Program-made: the position numbers and the translations under genes
NCBI GenBank assembly: GCA_018907035.1
Contig: JACCIC010000004.1
Location: 6,377,001 to 6,441,000 of the forward strand
Length of the DNA stretch: 64,000 bases
Direction of reading: 5' to 3'
From: Sycobia sp. Sy_11
Taxonomy: Eukaryota > Arthropoda > Insecta > Hymenoptera > Epichrysomallidae
Shown: positions 1 through 10,466 of the stretch, in pieces
How the letters are laid out: the number at the start of each line of letters is the position of its first letter
Numbering within the stretch: the first letter of the stretch is position 1
The notes under the pieces: model-generated
Database searches by the model: none
Told to the model about the DNA's origin: nothing
What the model saw: only the letters and a program-made list of their open reading frames with translations

Positions 1-1081
1 TCACTAAAGACGTCTTCAAAGGCACATACATATCATTTATTACTCAATTAAATTTATATGAACTAAATTTGTATTAATAAATATGAAAACATTGTAATTC
101 CTCTTTCTCAAATACACTATAATGTAGAACTATACTGGGCATCAATTTGTTTAATGATATTAATGAAAATTACACATGAATTTTTGATTTTCATATTTAT
201 TTTTATGAAAAATACTATATATGAATTTCTAACACGAATGCTTTAAAGAGGCAAAATATTCACTAAAATTTTTTTTCATAAGTTTGTTTTAAAAATTTTT
301 CTATACTTTTGAGATCTATAGATATATTTATTTGAAGAAAATGATCAGAATGAACTGCTCTTTCTTTCTATTCAAATTTCTTTAGCTGATGTACGTTATT
401 GTCGACCTTGAGATTTTCGAAAAAATGTTATTCTTAAGACTTATCATATTATTGTGAACTCGCACGTGCGATTAAGATTCGATCGAATATAAATCTATAA
501 TCGGATTACAAATAAGAATGCGTATTTTACACTATAAATATTCATGATGGCTTAATAACTGATGACTGACGCACGCTTTTAATATAGCAACTTTTGTATG
601 TTCCAGGTCCACAATAATATCATAGGTCTGAAAAAAGGCCTTTTTTCGAAAGCCAAAAGGTCAACAATAATGTACGTCAGATAAATAATTTTGAAGAGAA
701 ATACTGTTATAAAGAATAAAGTAATAAAGAATTATTCGTTGTGATCACTTTCTATGAATAAATATATTATAAATAGCAAACAAAAATACTTTTAGGCTGT
801 AAATGTTTGATAATACACATATACTCCATTATATTACGAGCTTTTAAATACATTAATCTAATAGAAAGTGTAAAATAAAGTAATTTTCTATTTGTTTCAC
901 GTTAAACATAGCTTATTTAGATCTAACATTAAATTGAACATGTAACGAACCTATATTTATATCATTTTTATCTCAATGATACTATTATAAACAATAATTA
1001 TAAATACGAGAATTGGAATAACGATAATTATAAAAACGATAATTATGATCATTATAACAATTAAATGATATAATTAATATC
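1..1081. other. AT-rich 5' flank of CAP gene A, no gene seen
   Basis: This stretch has stop codons in all frames and no recognisable protein similarity. A TATAAATA string at 533-540 is present but has no convincing initiator downstream, so I do not call a promoter. Nothing else is supported. Confidence 0.5.
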
Positions 1082-1085
1082 TATA

Positions 1086-1132
<47 letters not shown>
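1082..1132. repeat. (TA)n microsatellite
   Basis: Almost pure TA dinucleotides with one GT interruption near the start. It lies about 130 bp upstream of the first ATG of CAP gene A, so length variation could alter its promoter spacing; that effect is inference. Confidence 0.95.
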
Positions 1133-1135
<3 letters not shown>

Positions 1136-1261
1136 TAAGTGTATAGTAAATCTTCGATCAATGAAATATTAATTTATCCAAAATAGGTACAGAACGAGCA
1201 AGATATATACCTGCACTAGTCACCAAAATACTGGAACGTGTATAAGTTAGAAAAAATAGAT

Positions 1262-3149
1262 ATGATGAGAATGGAAATAAAATTGGAGTTGCTGCTTATG
1301 ATATTCACCGTTTCAGTTGTGTTTTCAGAAAGACCTGATTACGATTATTGCGCAATTTCATCATGCAGACCTAGGTCTCATGTTTTCTGTCAATATAAGG
1401 TGATTTTTCTGCATTTTCTGTTATATTACGATAATGTCGAATAGAAAACATTACGCAAAGTTATTGAAATTTTCTATCTTTGTAATTTATTTTATTTTCT
1501 AAGAGTCAAAGTAATATTGCTAGTATTAATAATACTAATATTGAGGCCTACGATGGCTCAATCGCTAGAGCGAAGGACTAGTAACTTGGTGATCCGAGTT
1601 CAAATCCCGGTCTCGGCCGATTGACACAAGCACCGCTGTAATAATTTACATGTGCTTTGTTTACAAACACATCGTAGACCTGCGTCGCTGATTAGCACCG
1701 ATATATGAAAGCATAAATAGAGCGACGTTAAATAATATAAAAAAAAAAGTAATACTGCTTTGTAAGTAACTTTATGATTTTAAACACATTATATAATCTC
1801 CAGGGTCGCGGAGAATCGGGTCAATGTGGCAAGGTCCATCGCTCATTTTTGACCGATGACGAGCGGGCAATGATTCTTTATCTTCATAATGGCTTCAGAA
1901 GCTTTGTTTACACTGGGCAAGAGGCGAGAGGAGCTGGTCCTTATAAACGAGCGCAGCCTGCTGCAGATAATCCGACATATTTGGTAAGATAGCGTTAACT
2001 TAAAGATCACTGTCACATAATATATATGTTATTAAAAACATATTACAGGTTGTAAAACGTTACCTTCTTTTGCATACCGTTTATTTCCATTCGATGATTT
2101 ATAGTAGTGTAATCGTCTCAAAAATACGCGAAATTGAATTCATTCTAAGATTTTTCACAAAAATATTTGTTAAAAAGTCAAAAGCTTCTATGGGAGTTGA
2201 GCGCTTATAATTTTAGCGAAGTAGAATACGGTTTCGAGTGAGTCTATCGACCGATCTACATCAAATCTCTAGATTTACTCATTATTTTTGATTATGTAAA
2301 TTATGGTTTTGTAAAACATAAATTTTATTGATTTTATTTTTTTAACAACTCGAATTTATCTTATACTAATGTATATATAAGATAATATATAATATTAATA
2401 TTTTAATCGCGCACAATCATTTAGAAATAATACTAATCACAGGAATGGGATCCAGAGCTCGAAGACTTGGCGCACAGGTGGTCGATTCAATGTGAATATG
2501 GAAAAGCCGAGTGCAGCAATGTCGGTAAGAAGATCGTCGTTTTCATTAATTCTCTTTTTACCCTGCGGTTTAATATTCAAGATATTGATTTATCATAAAA
2601 TAAACCTTTTATCCTATAATATTGTATATGTCCATTCGTCTGATTGAATTGAATTTGATTCGATATCAACTAGTATATCAATAATGGTTAAACTTTAAAA
2701 TCTATACGTTGTTTACTGAATTTTCAGAAGGTTACGCAGTTAACCAGCTTATAGGTCATATTTATTCAACGAATATGACAGCCGAACTTTCAATTGAACT
2801 GATACTTTGGAAATGGTACAATGAAGTGATCAATTACCAGAAACGTTTTATTCAAAGATACACGTAATTACATTATTTGCCAAACCATAACAAAATTTAA
2901 TGTGTTTTTTTATCTCATACTAGGCTAATTTAGATCTTTCTTTTATTATTTAATAGGGACCATGAAGCCATTCTCTGGGAAACTGAACATTATACACAAT
3001 TACTTTGGCAAAAAACTAATAAAGTTGGATGTAATGCAATATGGCATACGTCTGATGGATATAAAAGATTGAATCTCGTGTGCAATTATTTACCAGCAGG
3101 CAATGTAGACGGGGAACCAGTGTATCAACTTCGGAAGCCACTCGAATGA
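1262..3149 (+). CDS. CAP gene A: secreted antigen 5 / venom allergen 3-like protein (five exons)
   Basis: Exons: 1262-1399, 1804-1983, 2443-2524, 2728-2863 and 2957-3149. All introns are GT-AG, with phases 0,0,1,2, giving 242 aa. The start is the first ATG of a cluster (1262, 1265, 1271); the last begins Met-Glu-Ile, as in paralog B, and may be the real one. A hydrophobic signal peptide ends near VVFSER. Eight cysteines (DYC, SSC, VFC, GQC, IQC, AEC, VGC, LVC) fit the four disulfides of insect antigen 5. CAP cavity residues are His in LHNGF, Gln in VNQL, Glu in WYNE and His in EHYTQ. EHYTQLLWQKT and LVCNYLPAGNV match the two CRISP-family signatures. The usual GQN is changed to NQL. One NxT site (NMT) is present. 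It is probably a secreted venom, salivary or haemolymph protein; in-vivo function is not known from sequence. Intron 1 holds a SINE. Confidence 0.93.
1522..1745 (+). mobile_element. tRNA-derived SINE in intron 1 of CAP gene A
   Basis: A tRNA-like head carries a box A-like TGGCTCAATCGC (1554-1565) and a box B-like GTTCAAATCC (1598-1607), spaced as in RNA polymerase III internal promoters. A tRNA-unrelated body follows, ending in an A-rich tail (1731-1748). The flanks are near-perfect 14-bp direct repeats, AAAGTAATATTGCT (1508-1521) and AAAGTAATACTGCT (1746-1759), consistent with LINE-mediated insertion. The left end is set by the repeat and may include some host sequence before 1543. It has the same orientation as the host gene. 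I see no second copy in the window. Confidence 0.72.
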
Positions 3150-3219
3150 TTCTGATTTGTATGTTCTCAGATCTTGATCAAATTATATATTGTAATTTAA
3201 AAAAAAAGAATAATGAAGT

Positions 3220-3225
3220 AATAAA
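3220..3225 (+). terminator. Polyadenylation signal of CAP gene A
   Basis: An AATAAA hexamer lies 71 bp after the gene A stop codon and is followed by AT-rich sequence. It is the first canonical signal downstream. Confidence 0.6.
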
Positions 3226-3765
3226 TATGTTTTAATATACGTATTTTAATTATTTTAAATTTTTGTTCTAAGAAATAGTCTTATCTCCATTAATGTATTT
3301 ATTTACTATAGAAGTATAAACAGTTGTATTATTTCTTATATCTCAGTATGAATACATCGGTAGGTATTGTTAAGTTTATACATATGTATATACGAGGTGA
3401 GATAATTAAGTAATGCGACAAAATTAAAAAATCGAGTGTATTTAAAAATTAAGGTACATCGCTGCGATCCCCTCCAAAGTAGTCCCCCTCCCGCATCTAT
3501 ACACTTATTACAGCGAGTTTTCCAGTTTTCGTGACAATTCTGGAACACTTCTTGTGGGGCCTCTCCGAGTACCCTCGTCACAGATTCATGGATGTCTTCA
3601 AAGGAGTCAAAATGTCGATCTTTGACGAATTTTTTCAAATGGGAGAATAGGAAAAGTCGCGGGGTGACGTGTCCGGTGCATAGGGCGGTTGTGGTAACAT
3701 TGCGATGTTTTCAGATGCCATGCTCGCCTTCTTTGGCCTTGGCGCTCCAGGAGACAGCCACTATT

Positions 3766-3770
3766 GGCTT
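3766..3770 (+). repeat. 5-bp target site duplication, left copy (GGCTT)
   Basis: GGCTT immediately precedes the first TG of the left LTR and is repeated at 11674-11678. A 5-bp duplication is typical of BEL/Pao integrases. Confidence 0.92.
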
Positions 3771-4976
3771 TGTTACGGATAGTTAAATTATATAAATTTA
3801 TATATTTATTAAGATAGCGTAGAGTTAAGTTTTTAAGTTTATATAAATAATAAATAATAATAATGTTTAAATTAATGATATGCGAATAATAAAACAATTG
3901 CGTCATATTTAGGTTATAAAAAACTAAGATTTTATGTGTATATTTTTAAGCGGAAATTGATGTATAGATATTATATTACAATGTAATCACCGCGTAGATT
4001 AAGTGTATTTATCTCGAGAAGTGCGTGTTATTATTAAGAATAAGATTTATTTTACTTTGTATTATAGAAAACATTAAGCTAAAATTCTTTGATAATGAAA
4101 ATGAAAATTTATTTAACTATTTGATATTTATAAGTATTAAAAAATTAATGGTCAAATAATTAATGTAAAGGAAAGCCACTAATATTTTGGAAATAGAACT
4201 TGAAAATTTAATCGAACATATATTTTACTTACATATTTAACAAAAGGGAATAATGTAATTATAAAGAAAATATAAATAAACTTACATTGATTGAATTGGA
4301 CAGACTTCGAGAAGTTTACTATTATCAGTGCTGTGACTGGAAAATGCCATTTTTTCTTTCGAGAAAACTATACATTCAAAATCCATCGGTGCCGTGACCG
4401 GAAAACCATACGGTTTTCGAAAGCTGTATTTTTTGAATGTATGGTTTTCAACGTTAAAGAAAATTTGGATACTATTTTCGAAAGCTGAAATGTGCTCATG
4501 CAAAATTTATGAAGCACCACGAAATACCAAATTTTTTTGTATTGATTAATGTATAAATTCAGATCCATCGGTGCCGTGACCGGAAAATCTCAGGATTTTC
4601 AAAATCTGTATTTCTGAAATTTATACTTTAATTTAGAAAAAATTTGGGAATTTTGAAATTGAAATATTTCTATGATGGATAGAAATAAATGAAGAGCTTC
4701 AAAAAGAAGCTTATATATCTGAACCAGAAAAGGTTACATATGAAAACTTCTCGACGGATCTGTTTTCCCTTTGTATCTTATCGCTAAATTCGGAGAATTT
4801 GATGGCGGCGCGAGAAGCGAGCCTATAAAGGTTCGAACGCGCCGAATGTTAGTCCATTATATTACTGGCTATCCTCTGTTTGGTACGTCGTAAAAATTAT
4901 AGTTTTATTATTATATTAAATAATTTCAAAAAGCTTAAACATTATTTATTTAATCCCTTTTTGGTTGTCTCGAACA
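3771..4976 (+). repeat. 5' LTR of the BEL/Pao element
   Basis: It starts TGTTACGG and ends CTCGAACA. It differs from the 3' LTR at the sites seen as GAGTT/GAATT, AAATG/AAACG, GAAGC/GAGGC and TGTTTGG/TGTTTTGG. It contains three copies of a 17-bp motif, GTGCCGTGACCGGAAAA (4389-4405, 4571-4587, and a diverged copy at 4328-4344). A 12-bp inverted repeat, ATACATTCAAAA, pairs across roughly 50 bp inside it. Confidence 0.95.
4824..4829 (+). promoter_or_regulatory. TATA box in the 5' LTR
   Basis: TATAAA sits in a GC-rich patch of the LTR, with TTAGTCC about 30 bp downstream as a plausible initiator. ATTAAA at 4915-4920 could serve as the polyadenylation signal of the R region. The 3' LTR carries the same elements. 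U3/R/U5 borders are not determined. Confidence 0.55.
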
Positions 4977-4982
4977 AAGTTT

Positions 4983-5000
4983 TGGTGCCGAAACCCGGGA
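4983..5000 (+). other. Primer binding site complementary to tRNA-Phe
   Basis: TGGTGCCGAAACCCGGGA begins 6 nt after the LTR. Its complement ends in GGGTTTCGGCACCA, which matches the 3' end of animal nuclear tRNA-Phe (acceptor stem starting GCCGAAA) plus the added CCA. The tRNA assignment is from general knowledge of that tRNA. Confidence 0.8.
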
Positions 5001-5107
5001 ATCTATTTCCGGTTTATTGGGATTAAATTTGTGTAAACTAGTGAAAAAAAAAAAAAAAAAATTTGAAATATTTATATTTTGTTTGTTGTCGTTGATTTCT
5101 GGTGAGA

Positions 5108-6496
5108 ATGCCGCGACGACAAAATACAACTTCGAAGTCCAGAGATCATCAGGAGGAGCCGATGGCTAAGCGAACCAGAACATCGCAGAGAGCAACAGCT
5201 TCCAAGCCACCTAGAGTCCATGCGGATTCACGTCAACGTTCGTCGAGCAACGTGAGCAGCGATTCAGCGACCATGCCGAATCAACAGCAGACCGAACACT
5301 CCGAGGTAGAATCTGAGGGTCCATCTACGATCCCGACCGGACATCCGAACAACTGGATAAACAGCACTTCGCTTTCGGTGAGACCGCAACAATTAAATAA
5401 TGCGACAGAATTGACCGCTACATCTCAATTAGTAAATGCGATTGAAAGAACATTAAATTCTGTGCGCGAAGCTTCATTTAGCGAAAATAATTCTCGCTTA
5501 GTTAAACGTTTAACGACCGAAAGAAAACTACCTATATTTTCGGGAGACGCGTTAGAATGGCTACATTTTAAAGAAGCGTACAAATTATCAACGGAACTGG
5601 GCGATTATAATAATAGAGAAAATATGACGCGACTGTTTCAAGCTTTAAAAGGCGAAGCGAGAGACATTGTAAACACGCTTTTAGCTACAAGTTCTGATCC
5701 AGACGAAGTGATACGTACGCTCGAATTGCATTACGGTAACAAAAATACAGTAGCGCGAAAGATTGTGAGTGATTTAAATAAGTTACCGAGCTTGGAATCA
5801 GGAAAAATAACTCTCACTCAGTTCGCTACTAAGTTCAAAAATGCCATTACCGCTTTCAAATCTCTGAAACTTACAGGATATTTACACAGTCCGGAAATTA
5901 GTCGTACTATCGGAAGTAAATTACCATTATCACTAAAGTACGCGTATAATAGATATTCAGCTACTATCAGCGAAGAAATATCAGAATTAGAAAAATTAGG
6001 CGATTTTCTTTACGCGGAAGCAGAACTAGCTTCAGCTGCGGGAATTTTTGATTCAGAATTTCATTTAAGCGAGTCCGTACAAAAAACAAATGTATTTCCT
6101 AAAAATAGAAGTAATTTTAGATCAGCGCATGTATATTCAGCGAAGCATGTAAACGAATACGCGTCGAGAAAAATATATAACTGCCTTATTTGTAAACGTG
6201 GTAAACATCTGCCATCGGAGTGTGCGATTTTTAAAAGGGATTCGATTGATGCACGGTGGTCAAAGGCTAGAAAATATAAGCTGTGTTTTTCTTGTTTGAA
6301 AACAGGGCATTCAAAGGAGAAATGTAGAAATGGAAAATGCTCAATATGTGGTAAAACTCACCATGAATTACTGCATAATAATGAATTTTCAAGCTATAAC
6401 ACGAAAGAGGATGCCTTCAAGCAAAACATGAAAAATACAGATTATAATTCTGAAATTGTCCACGTAGCAACTTCTGCTAAAGATTCAGAATTATGA
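5108..6496 (+). CDS. BEL/Pao Gag polyprotein
   Basis: A 462-aa frame from ATG 5108; an in-frame GTG at 5102 lies just upstream. The N-terminal ~90 residues are basic and polar, rich in Arg, Ser, Thr and Gln. A DUF1759-like capsid region follows (about 130-300), with the LPIFSGD.LEW motif typical of BEL/Pao Gag. The C-terminal part has two CX2CX4HX4C zinc knuckles (CLICKRGKHLPSEC and CFSCLKTGHSKEKC) and a third variant, CSICGKTHHELLH, for RNA packaging. It ends at TGA 6494-6496, in the same frame as pol. Gag forms the particle around the element RNA in the cytoplasm. Confidence 0.93.
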   Translation: MPRRQNTTSKSRDHQEEPMAKRTRTSQRATASKPPRVHADSRQRSSSNVSSDSATMPNQQQTEHSEVESEGPSTIPTGHPNNWINSTSLSVRPQQLNNATELTATSQLVNAIERTLNSVREASFSENNSRLVKRLTTERKLPIFSGDALEWLHFKEAYKLSTELGDYNNRENMTRLFQALKGEARDIVNTLLATSSDPDEVIRTLELHYGNKNTVARKIVSDLNKLPSLESGKITLTQFATKFKNAITAFKSLKLTGYLHSPEISRTIGSKLPLSLKYAYNRYSATISEEISELEKLGDFLYAEAELASAAGIFDSEFHLSESVQKTNVFPKNRSNFRSAHVYSAKHVNEYASRKIYNCLICKRGKHLPSECAIFKRDSIDARWSKARKYKLCFSCLKTGHSKEKCRNGKCSICGKTHHELLHNNEFSSYNTKEDAFKQNMKNTDYNSEIVHVATSAKDSEL

Positions 6497-6500
6497 CTAG
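6494..6500 (+). promoter_or_regulatory. Candidate stop-codon readthrough site between gag and pol (UGA-CUAG)
   Basis: The gag stop is TGA followed directly by CTAG. The frame stays open through 27 more codons into the protease and all of pol. UGA CUA is a known leaky context in viral and animal genes. This would make a Gag-Pol fusion of about 1771 residues at reduced dosage. Readthrough is inference; a chance nonsense mutation in this copy gives the same picture. Confidence 0.5.
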
Positions 6501-9500
6501 CTCAAACAGATATATTACTTAAAATATTACCTATACGTTTAATTGGTCCTAAAAGTATCATAAACACATTCGCATTATTGGACGAAGGTTCTACGGTATC
6601 ATTAATCGATTATAATATTGCACGCCATTTAGAAATAAAGGGATCTTTATTGGATCTAAAGTTGACAGGTATAAATAATGAAAATATATTTATGCATAAT
6701 TGCGAAAAAATAGACGTAGATGTAGCAGGTATTGCTGAAAAATATCGAATAAAAGGCGCGATCACTACAAAAAATTTAAAACTTCCGTCGCAAACAATTA
6801 CGGAAAAATTAATTAATAACCTACTTAAATTTGAAAAGACTATTATAAATGTAAAATCGTATTATAACGCTTCAGTAAAAGTTTTGTTGGGCCAAGATAA
6901 TTGGAAAATAATATGTACTCGACAGTTAATAGAAATAAATAATTCGAATCTAGCTTTATCGCGATCTTTGCTTGGATGGACGTTGCACGGACCGGTATTT
7001 CCGATAATGAAGCCAGCGCGTTCTTTGTTTATAAAAGGGTCACCTTTCGAACGCGAAGAGATCGAGCTCTGCGATAATGCGCGCGAACCCGAAGAAACTC
7101 CGCTCGATGAATTAATAAAACAATATTTCGAGTTAGATTTATTAGGAGTAATCGAAAAAGGTTATATACAAAGTGAACATGAACGAGCTGAAAATATTTT
7201 GAAAACAACGAGCAAAAAGGTTGGAAATTCTTGGGAGGTCGGTTTATTGTGGAAATCTGATTACGCGCCCGATATTGATAGTTTCTCAACAGCAAAGAAA
7301 CGACTACTCGCGCTAGAGAAGAGACTAGATCGTGATATTGTTTATGCCGAAATATATTATAAGGAAATGGAACGATTTTTGAATTTGAGATATGCTATAA
7401 AGAGAGGTAAATTAATAGATAATAAGAGGATTTGGTTTTTGCCGCATTTCGGTGTATACAATATCAACAAACCAAATAAGATACGCTTAGTTTTTGATGC
7501 TGCAGCTAAAACGCGAGGAATTAGTCTAAATGATCAGTTAGATTCGGGTCCGGATTTATTACGACCGTTGCCGGGAGTACTAATAAGATTTCGACAATAT
7601 AAAATCGCTTTGAAAGCCGACATAGCTGATATGTTTCTGCGAATAAAAGTGAAAGAATCCGATCGTGGTGCACAACAATTTTTATGGCGTGGCAGAGACA
7701 GGAAAAAAGAACCCGAAGTATATGAAATGACTAGTCTCGTTTTCGGAGCGAAGTCGTCACCATGTAACGCAATATATATAAAAAATGCTAACGCATTGTG
7801 TTTTTCTGAGAGCTTTCCGGAAGCTTCAAGAAGTATTATATATGATAGTTACATGGATGATTATCTGACGAGTACGAAAACCGAGGCTGAGGCTTTAAAA
7901 ATTATAAATAATGTAATAAAAATCAATAGGGAGGCAAATTTCGAAATGCATGGATGGGCCAGTAATTATACGCGAGTATTACGCGATATTAAGCATTCAA
8001 CAAACGGCCATGAACATAAACTATGCGATCGGGGAGGAGAGAGAGTTTTAGGACTTTTCTGGGACATAAAAACCGATAAATTAAAATTTAACATAGAATT
8101 TGCTAAAATATCTAAAGCAATTATAGAAGGCGACAGAAAACCAACTAAAAGAGAAGTTCTGCGTGTCATTATGTCCGTATATGATCCTCTCGGCCTTCTT
8201 TCGCCCTTCACATTAACATCTAAAATTATAATGCAAGAAATATGGAGAAGTGGCATTGGTTGGGACGAAAAATTGAGAGATGAGGAATACACTGCCTGGT
8301 TAGATTGGATTAAAAGGTTAGATTCTTTGAAATCATGTGCAATTCCGCGTTGCTTATCTCCAATAAATACAAAATACGATAATGTTGAACTCCATGTTTT
8401 TTGTGACGCTAGCTTAACAGCATATGCTGCAGCAGCGTATTTACGATTTGAAAATTCAAGCAATGATGTTCACGTTTCGTTAATAATGGGGAAGAGTAGA
8501 GTTGCACCTTTAAAACCACTGTCTATACCGCGATTGGAGCTGCAGGCGGCATTGCTCGGAGCTAAATTAACAAAATTTATAGAAAAAGAAATAGAAATTC
8601 CGATAAGCAAACGCTTTTTATGGACAGATTCAGCTACGGTTTTGTGTTGGATTAAATCAGAACCCCGCACTCGGCATGTTTATGTAGCTCACCGTCTAGG
8701 AAAAATTAATGAGTTGACGCATAGTGCAGATTGGCACTGGGTTCCGTCAAAACAAAATCCTGCTGATGACGCGACGCGTAGTAATTTTAACGTATTACAG
8801 ACAGAAGATCGATGGTTTATGGGGCCGCAATTTTTATTAAAGTCGAATTCAGAATGGCCGAAAGAAAAAATACTTAACGAAGAAGATCGTTTAGCTTTGA
8901 ATAAACTTGAATTAAGAAAAGTATTTGTTTGCACAACTATGACGACTTCTACAATGTTTTCATTAACTACTAGAATATTAGGCTGGAAGGGTTTACTCAT
9001 AATTGCGCGCCGTATACATAGAGCATTCGAAAAATGGAAAAAACGGCCGAATTTACACTCTCATAGTCAAAAAATACAAGCATACGAGCAATATTGGTTT
9101 CGGGTTATACAGTCAGACTGCTTTAGCGAAGAAATAGCATCATTAAAACAAAATTCGAATATTAAAAGAAATAGTAAGATATTAAATGTCATGCCATATT
9201 TAGATCAAAATCAAATATTAAGAGTTAGTGGACGAGCTACTTTGATAATTTCTAATGAGTTTAATAACAATCCGATTATCTTGGACAGTAAACATTTTGC
9301 AACAAAACTACTAATAGCCGATTATCATCGAAAATTTTATCATAGTAGTAATCAAACCGTTATAAACGAACTTCGTCAGAAATATTATATTATCGGTCTT
9401 AGAAACGCATTACGATCGCTTATAAGCAAATGCTTAGTATGTCGAATTCGTAAAGGTAAACCGCAAAACCCGTGTATGTCCGCGTTACCTGCTGGACGTG

Positions 9501-10423
9501 TAGCTGTTAGACAAAGGCCATTCAGTCACTGTGGTTTAGATTATTTCGGTCCAATGTTAGTAAAAATAGGTAGACGTCGAGAAAAACGTTGGGGTGTATT
9601 GTTCACCTGCTTAACCACGCGGGCGATTCACCTCGAATTAGCACACAGCTTGAGCGCGAGTTCCGCAATAATGGCTATCCAGCGACTTTCTGCTCGAAGA
9701 GGGCGACCGTTAATTATTTACAGCGACAATGGCACCAATTTTCGGGCTGCAGATAAAGAACTTAAAGATGCAATCCTTGAAATGAATAGTAAAATCGGAG
9801 ATTTCGCGATTAATAAACAGATTGAATGGCGTTTCAATCCTCCAAGCGCGCCGCATATGGGAGGTGTATGGGAAAGGCTTATTAGATCCGTAAAAGTTTC
9901 ATTAAATGCAATTTTACGAGAACAGGCACCCAGTGAAGAAGTGCTCATCACACTATTCACAGAAGTTGAACATTCGGTAAATTCTAGGCCACTTACTTCT
10001 GTTTCTCTTGACCCGCGTGATAAAGAGGCGCTGACGCCAAATCACTTCTTAATCGGTACATCCTCGGGAGAAATAGAGTTAGGGAAATATAACCCTGGAA
10101 ATTTATGTTTACGAAAACAATATAAATTAGTTCAAAGTTATGCAGACGCGTTCTGGAAAAGGTGGATACGCGAATATTTACCAACTCTGATCCCCAGGAA
10201 AAAATGGATGGAAACTGACGATCCAATAAAGATCGGAGACATTGTCCTTATAATGGATTTACAAGCTCCTAGAAATTGTTGGCGAAAAGGAACTGTAATA
10301 CGCGTTATACCAGGTGCCGACGGGCAAGTCAGAATAGCTGACATACGCACTTCGATGGGTGATTTTACACGTCCAACGCGAAAATTGATTAAATTATTAG
10401 GTATAGAAGAGGTACAAAATTAA
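6497..10423 (+). CDS. BEL/Pao Pol polyprotein (protease, reverse transcriptase, RNase H, integrase)
   Basis: An open frame of 1308 aa, in phase with gag and with no ATG at its beginning, so it probably depends on readthrough. In order: an aspartic protease with LLDEGSTVSLID near residue 30; an RT with RLVFDAAA, LKADIADMFL and the YMDD catalytic box (about 7850-7861); the Pao-type A17/RNase H region with FCDAS, TDSATVLCWI and ADDATR; an integrase HHCC zinc finger (HHS...CLVC); the integrase core with Asp in GLDYFGP, Asp in YSDNGTNF and Glu in GVWERLI; and a C-terminal DUF5641-like domain (CWRKGTV...TRPTRKL). All catalytic residues I can identify are present, and no internal stop or frameshift is seen. 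Confidence 0.95.
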   Translation, partial: LAQTDILLKILPIRLIGPKSIINTFALLDEGSTVSLIDYNIARHLEIKGSLLDLKLTGINNENIFMHNCEKIDVDVAGIAEKYRIKGAITTKNLKLPSQTITEKLINNLLKFEKTIINVKSYYNASVKVLLGQDNWKIICTRQLIEINNSNLALSRSLLGWTLHGPVFPIMKPARSLFIKGSPFEREEIELCDNAREPEETPLDELIKQYFELDLLGVIEKGYIQSEHERAENILKTTSKKVGNSWEVGLLWKSDYAPDIDSFSTAKKRLLALEKRLDRDIVYAEIYYKEMERFLNLRYAIKRGKLIDNKRIWFLPHFGVYNINKPNKIRLVFDAAAKTRGISLNDQLDSGPDLLRPLPGVLIRFRQYKIALKADIADMFLRIKVKESDRGAQQFLWRGRDRKKEPEVYEMTSLVFGAKSSPCNAIYIKNANALCFSESFPEASRSIIYDSYMDDYLTSTKTEAEALKIINNVIKINREANFEMHGWASNYTRVLRDIKHSTNGHEHKLCDRGGERVLGLFWDIKTDKLKFNIEFAKISKAIIEGDRKPTKREVLRVIMSVYDPLGLLSPFTLTSKIIMQEIWRSGIGWDEKLRDEEYTAWLDWIKRLDSLKSCAIPRCLSPINTKYDNVELHVFCDASLTAYAAAAYLRFENSSNDVHVSLIMGKSRVAPLKPLSIPRLELQAALLGAKLTKFIEKEIEIPISKRFLWTDSATVLCWIKSEPRTRHVYVAHRLGKINELTHSADWHWVPSKQNPADDATRSNFNVLQTEDRWFMGPQFLLKSNSEWPKEKILNEEDRLALNKLELRKVFVCTTMTTSTMFSLTTRILGWKGLLIIARRIHRAFEKWKKRPNLHSHSQKIQAYEQYWFRVIQSDCFSEEIASLKQNSNIKRNSKILNVMPYLDQNQILRVSGRATLIISNEFNNNPIILDSKHFATKLLIADYHRKFYHSSNQTVINELRQKYYIIGLRNALRSLISKCLVCRIRKGKPQNPCMSALPAGRVAVRQRPFSHCGLDYFGPMLVKIGRRREKRWGVLFTCLTTRAIHLELAHSLSASSAIMAIQRLSARRGRPLIIYSDNGTNFRAADKELKDAILEMNSKIGDFAINKQIEWRFNPPSAPHMGGVWERLIRSVKVSLNAILREQAPSEEVLITLFTEVEHSVNSRPLTSVSLDPRDKEALTPNHFLIGTSSGEIELGKYNPGNLCLRKQYKLVQSYADAFWKRWIREYLPTLIPRKKWMETDDPIKIGDIVLIMDLQAPRNCWRKGTVIRVIPGADGQVRIADIRTSMGDFTRPTRKLIKLLGIEEVQN

Positions 10424-10455
10424 GTAAATTGAATAAATTCACTTTAATTTTGTAC

Positions 10456-10466
10456 GGGGAGGAGGA
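10456..10466 (+). other. Polypurine tract
   Basis: GGGGAGGAGGA abuts the first TG of the 3' LTR, as expected for the plus-strand DNA primer. Confidence 0.85.

Noticed and set aside
1543..1620. Possible functional tRNA gene
   Set aside because: A and B boxes are present, but the stems do not close well, the sequence continues into a unique body with an A-rich tail, and target duplications flank it. A SINE explains it better.
4282..4568. Short open frames on both strands inside the LTR (repeated at 10978-11264)
   Set aside because: They are identical in both LTRs, overlap each other and derive from the LTR inverted repeats. No protein features.
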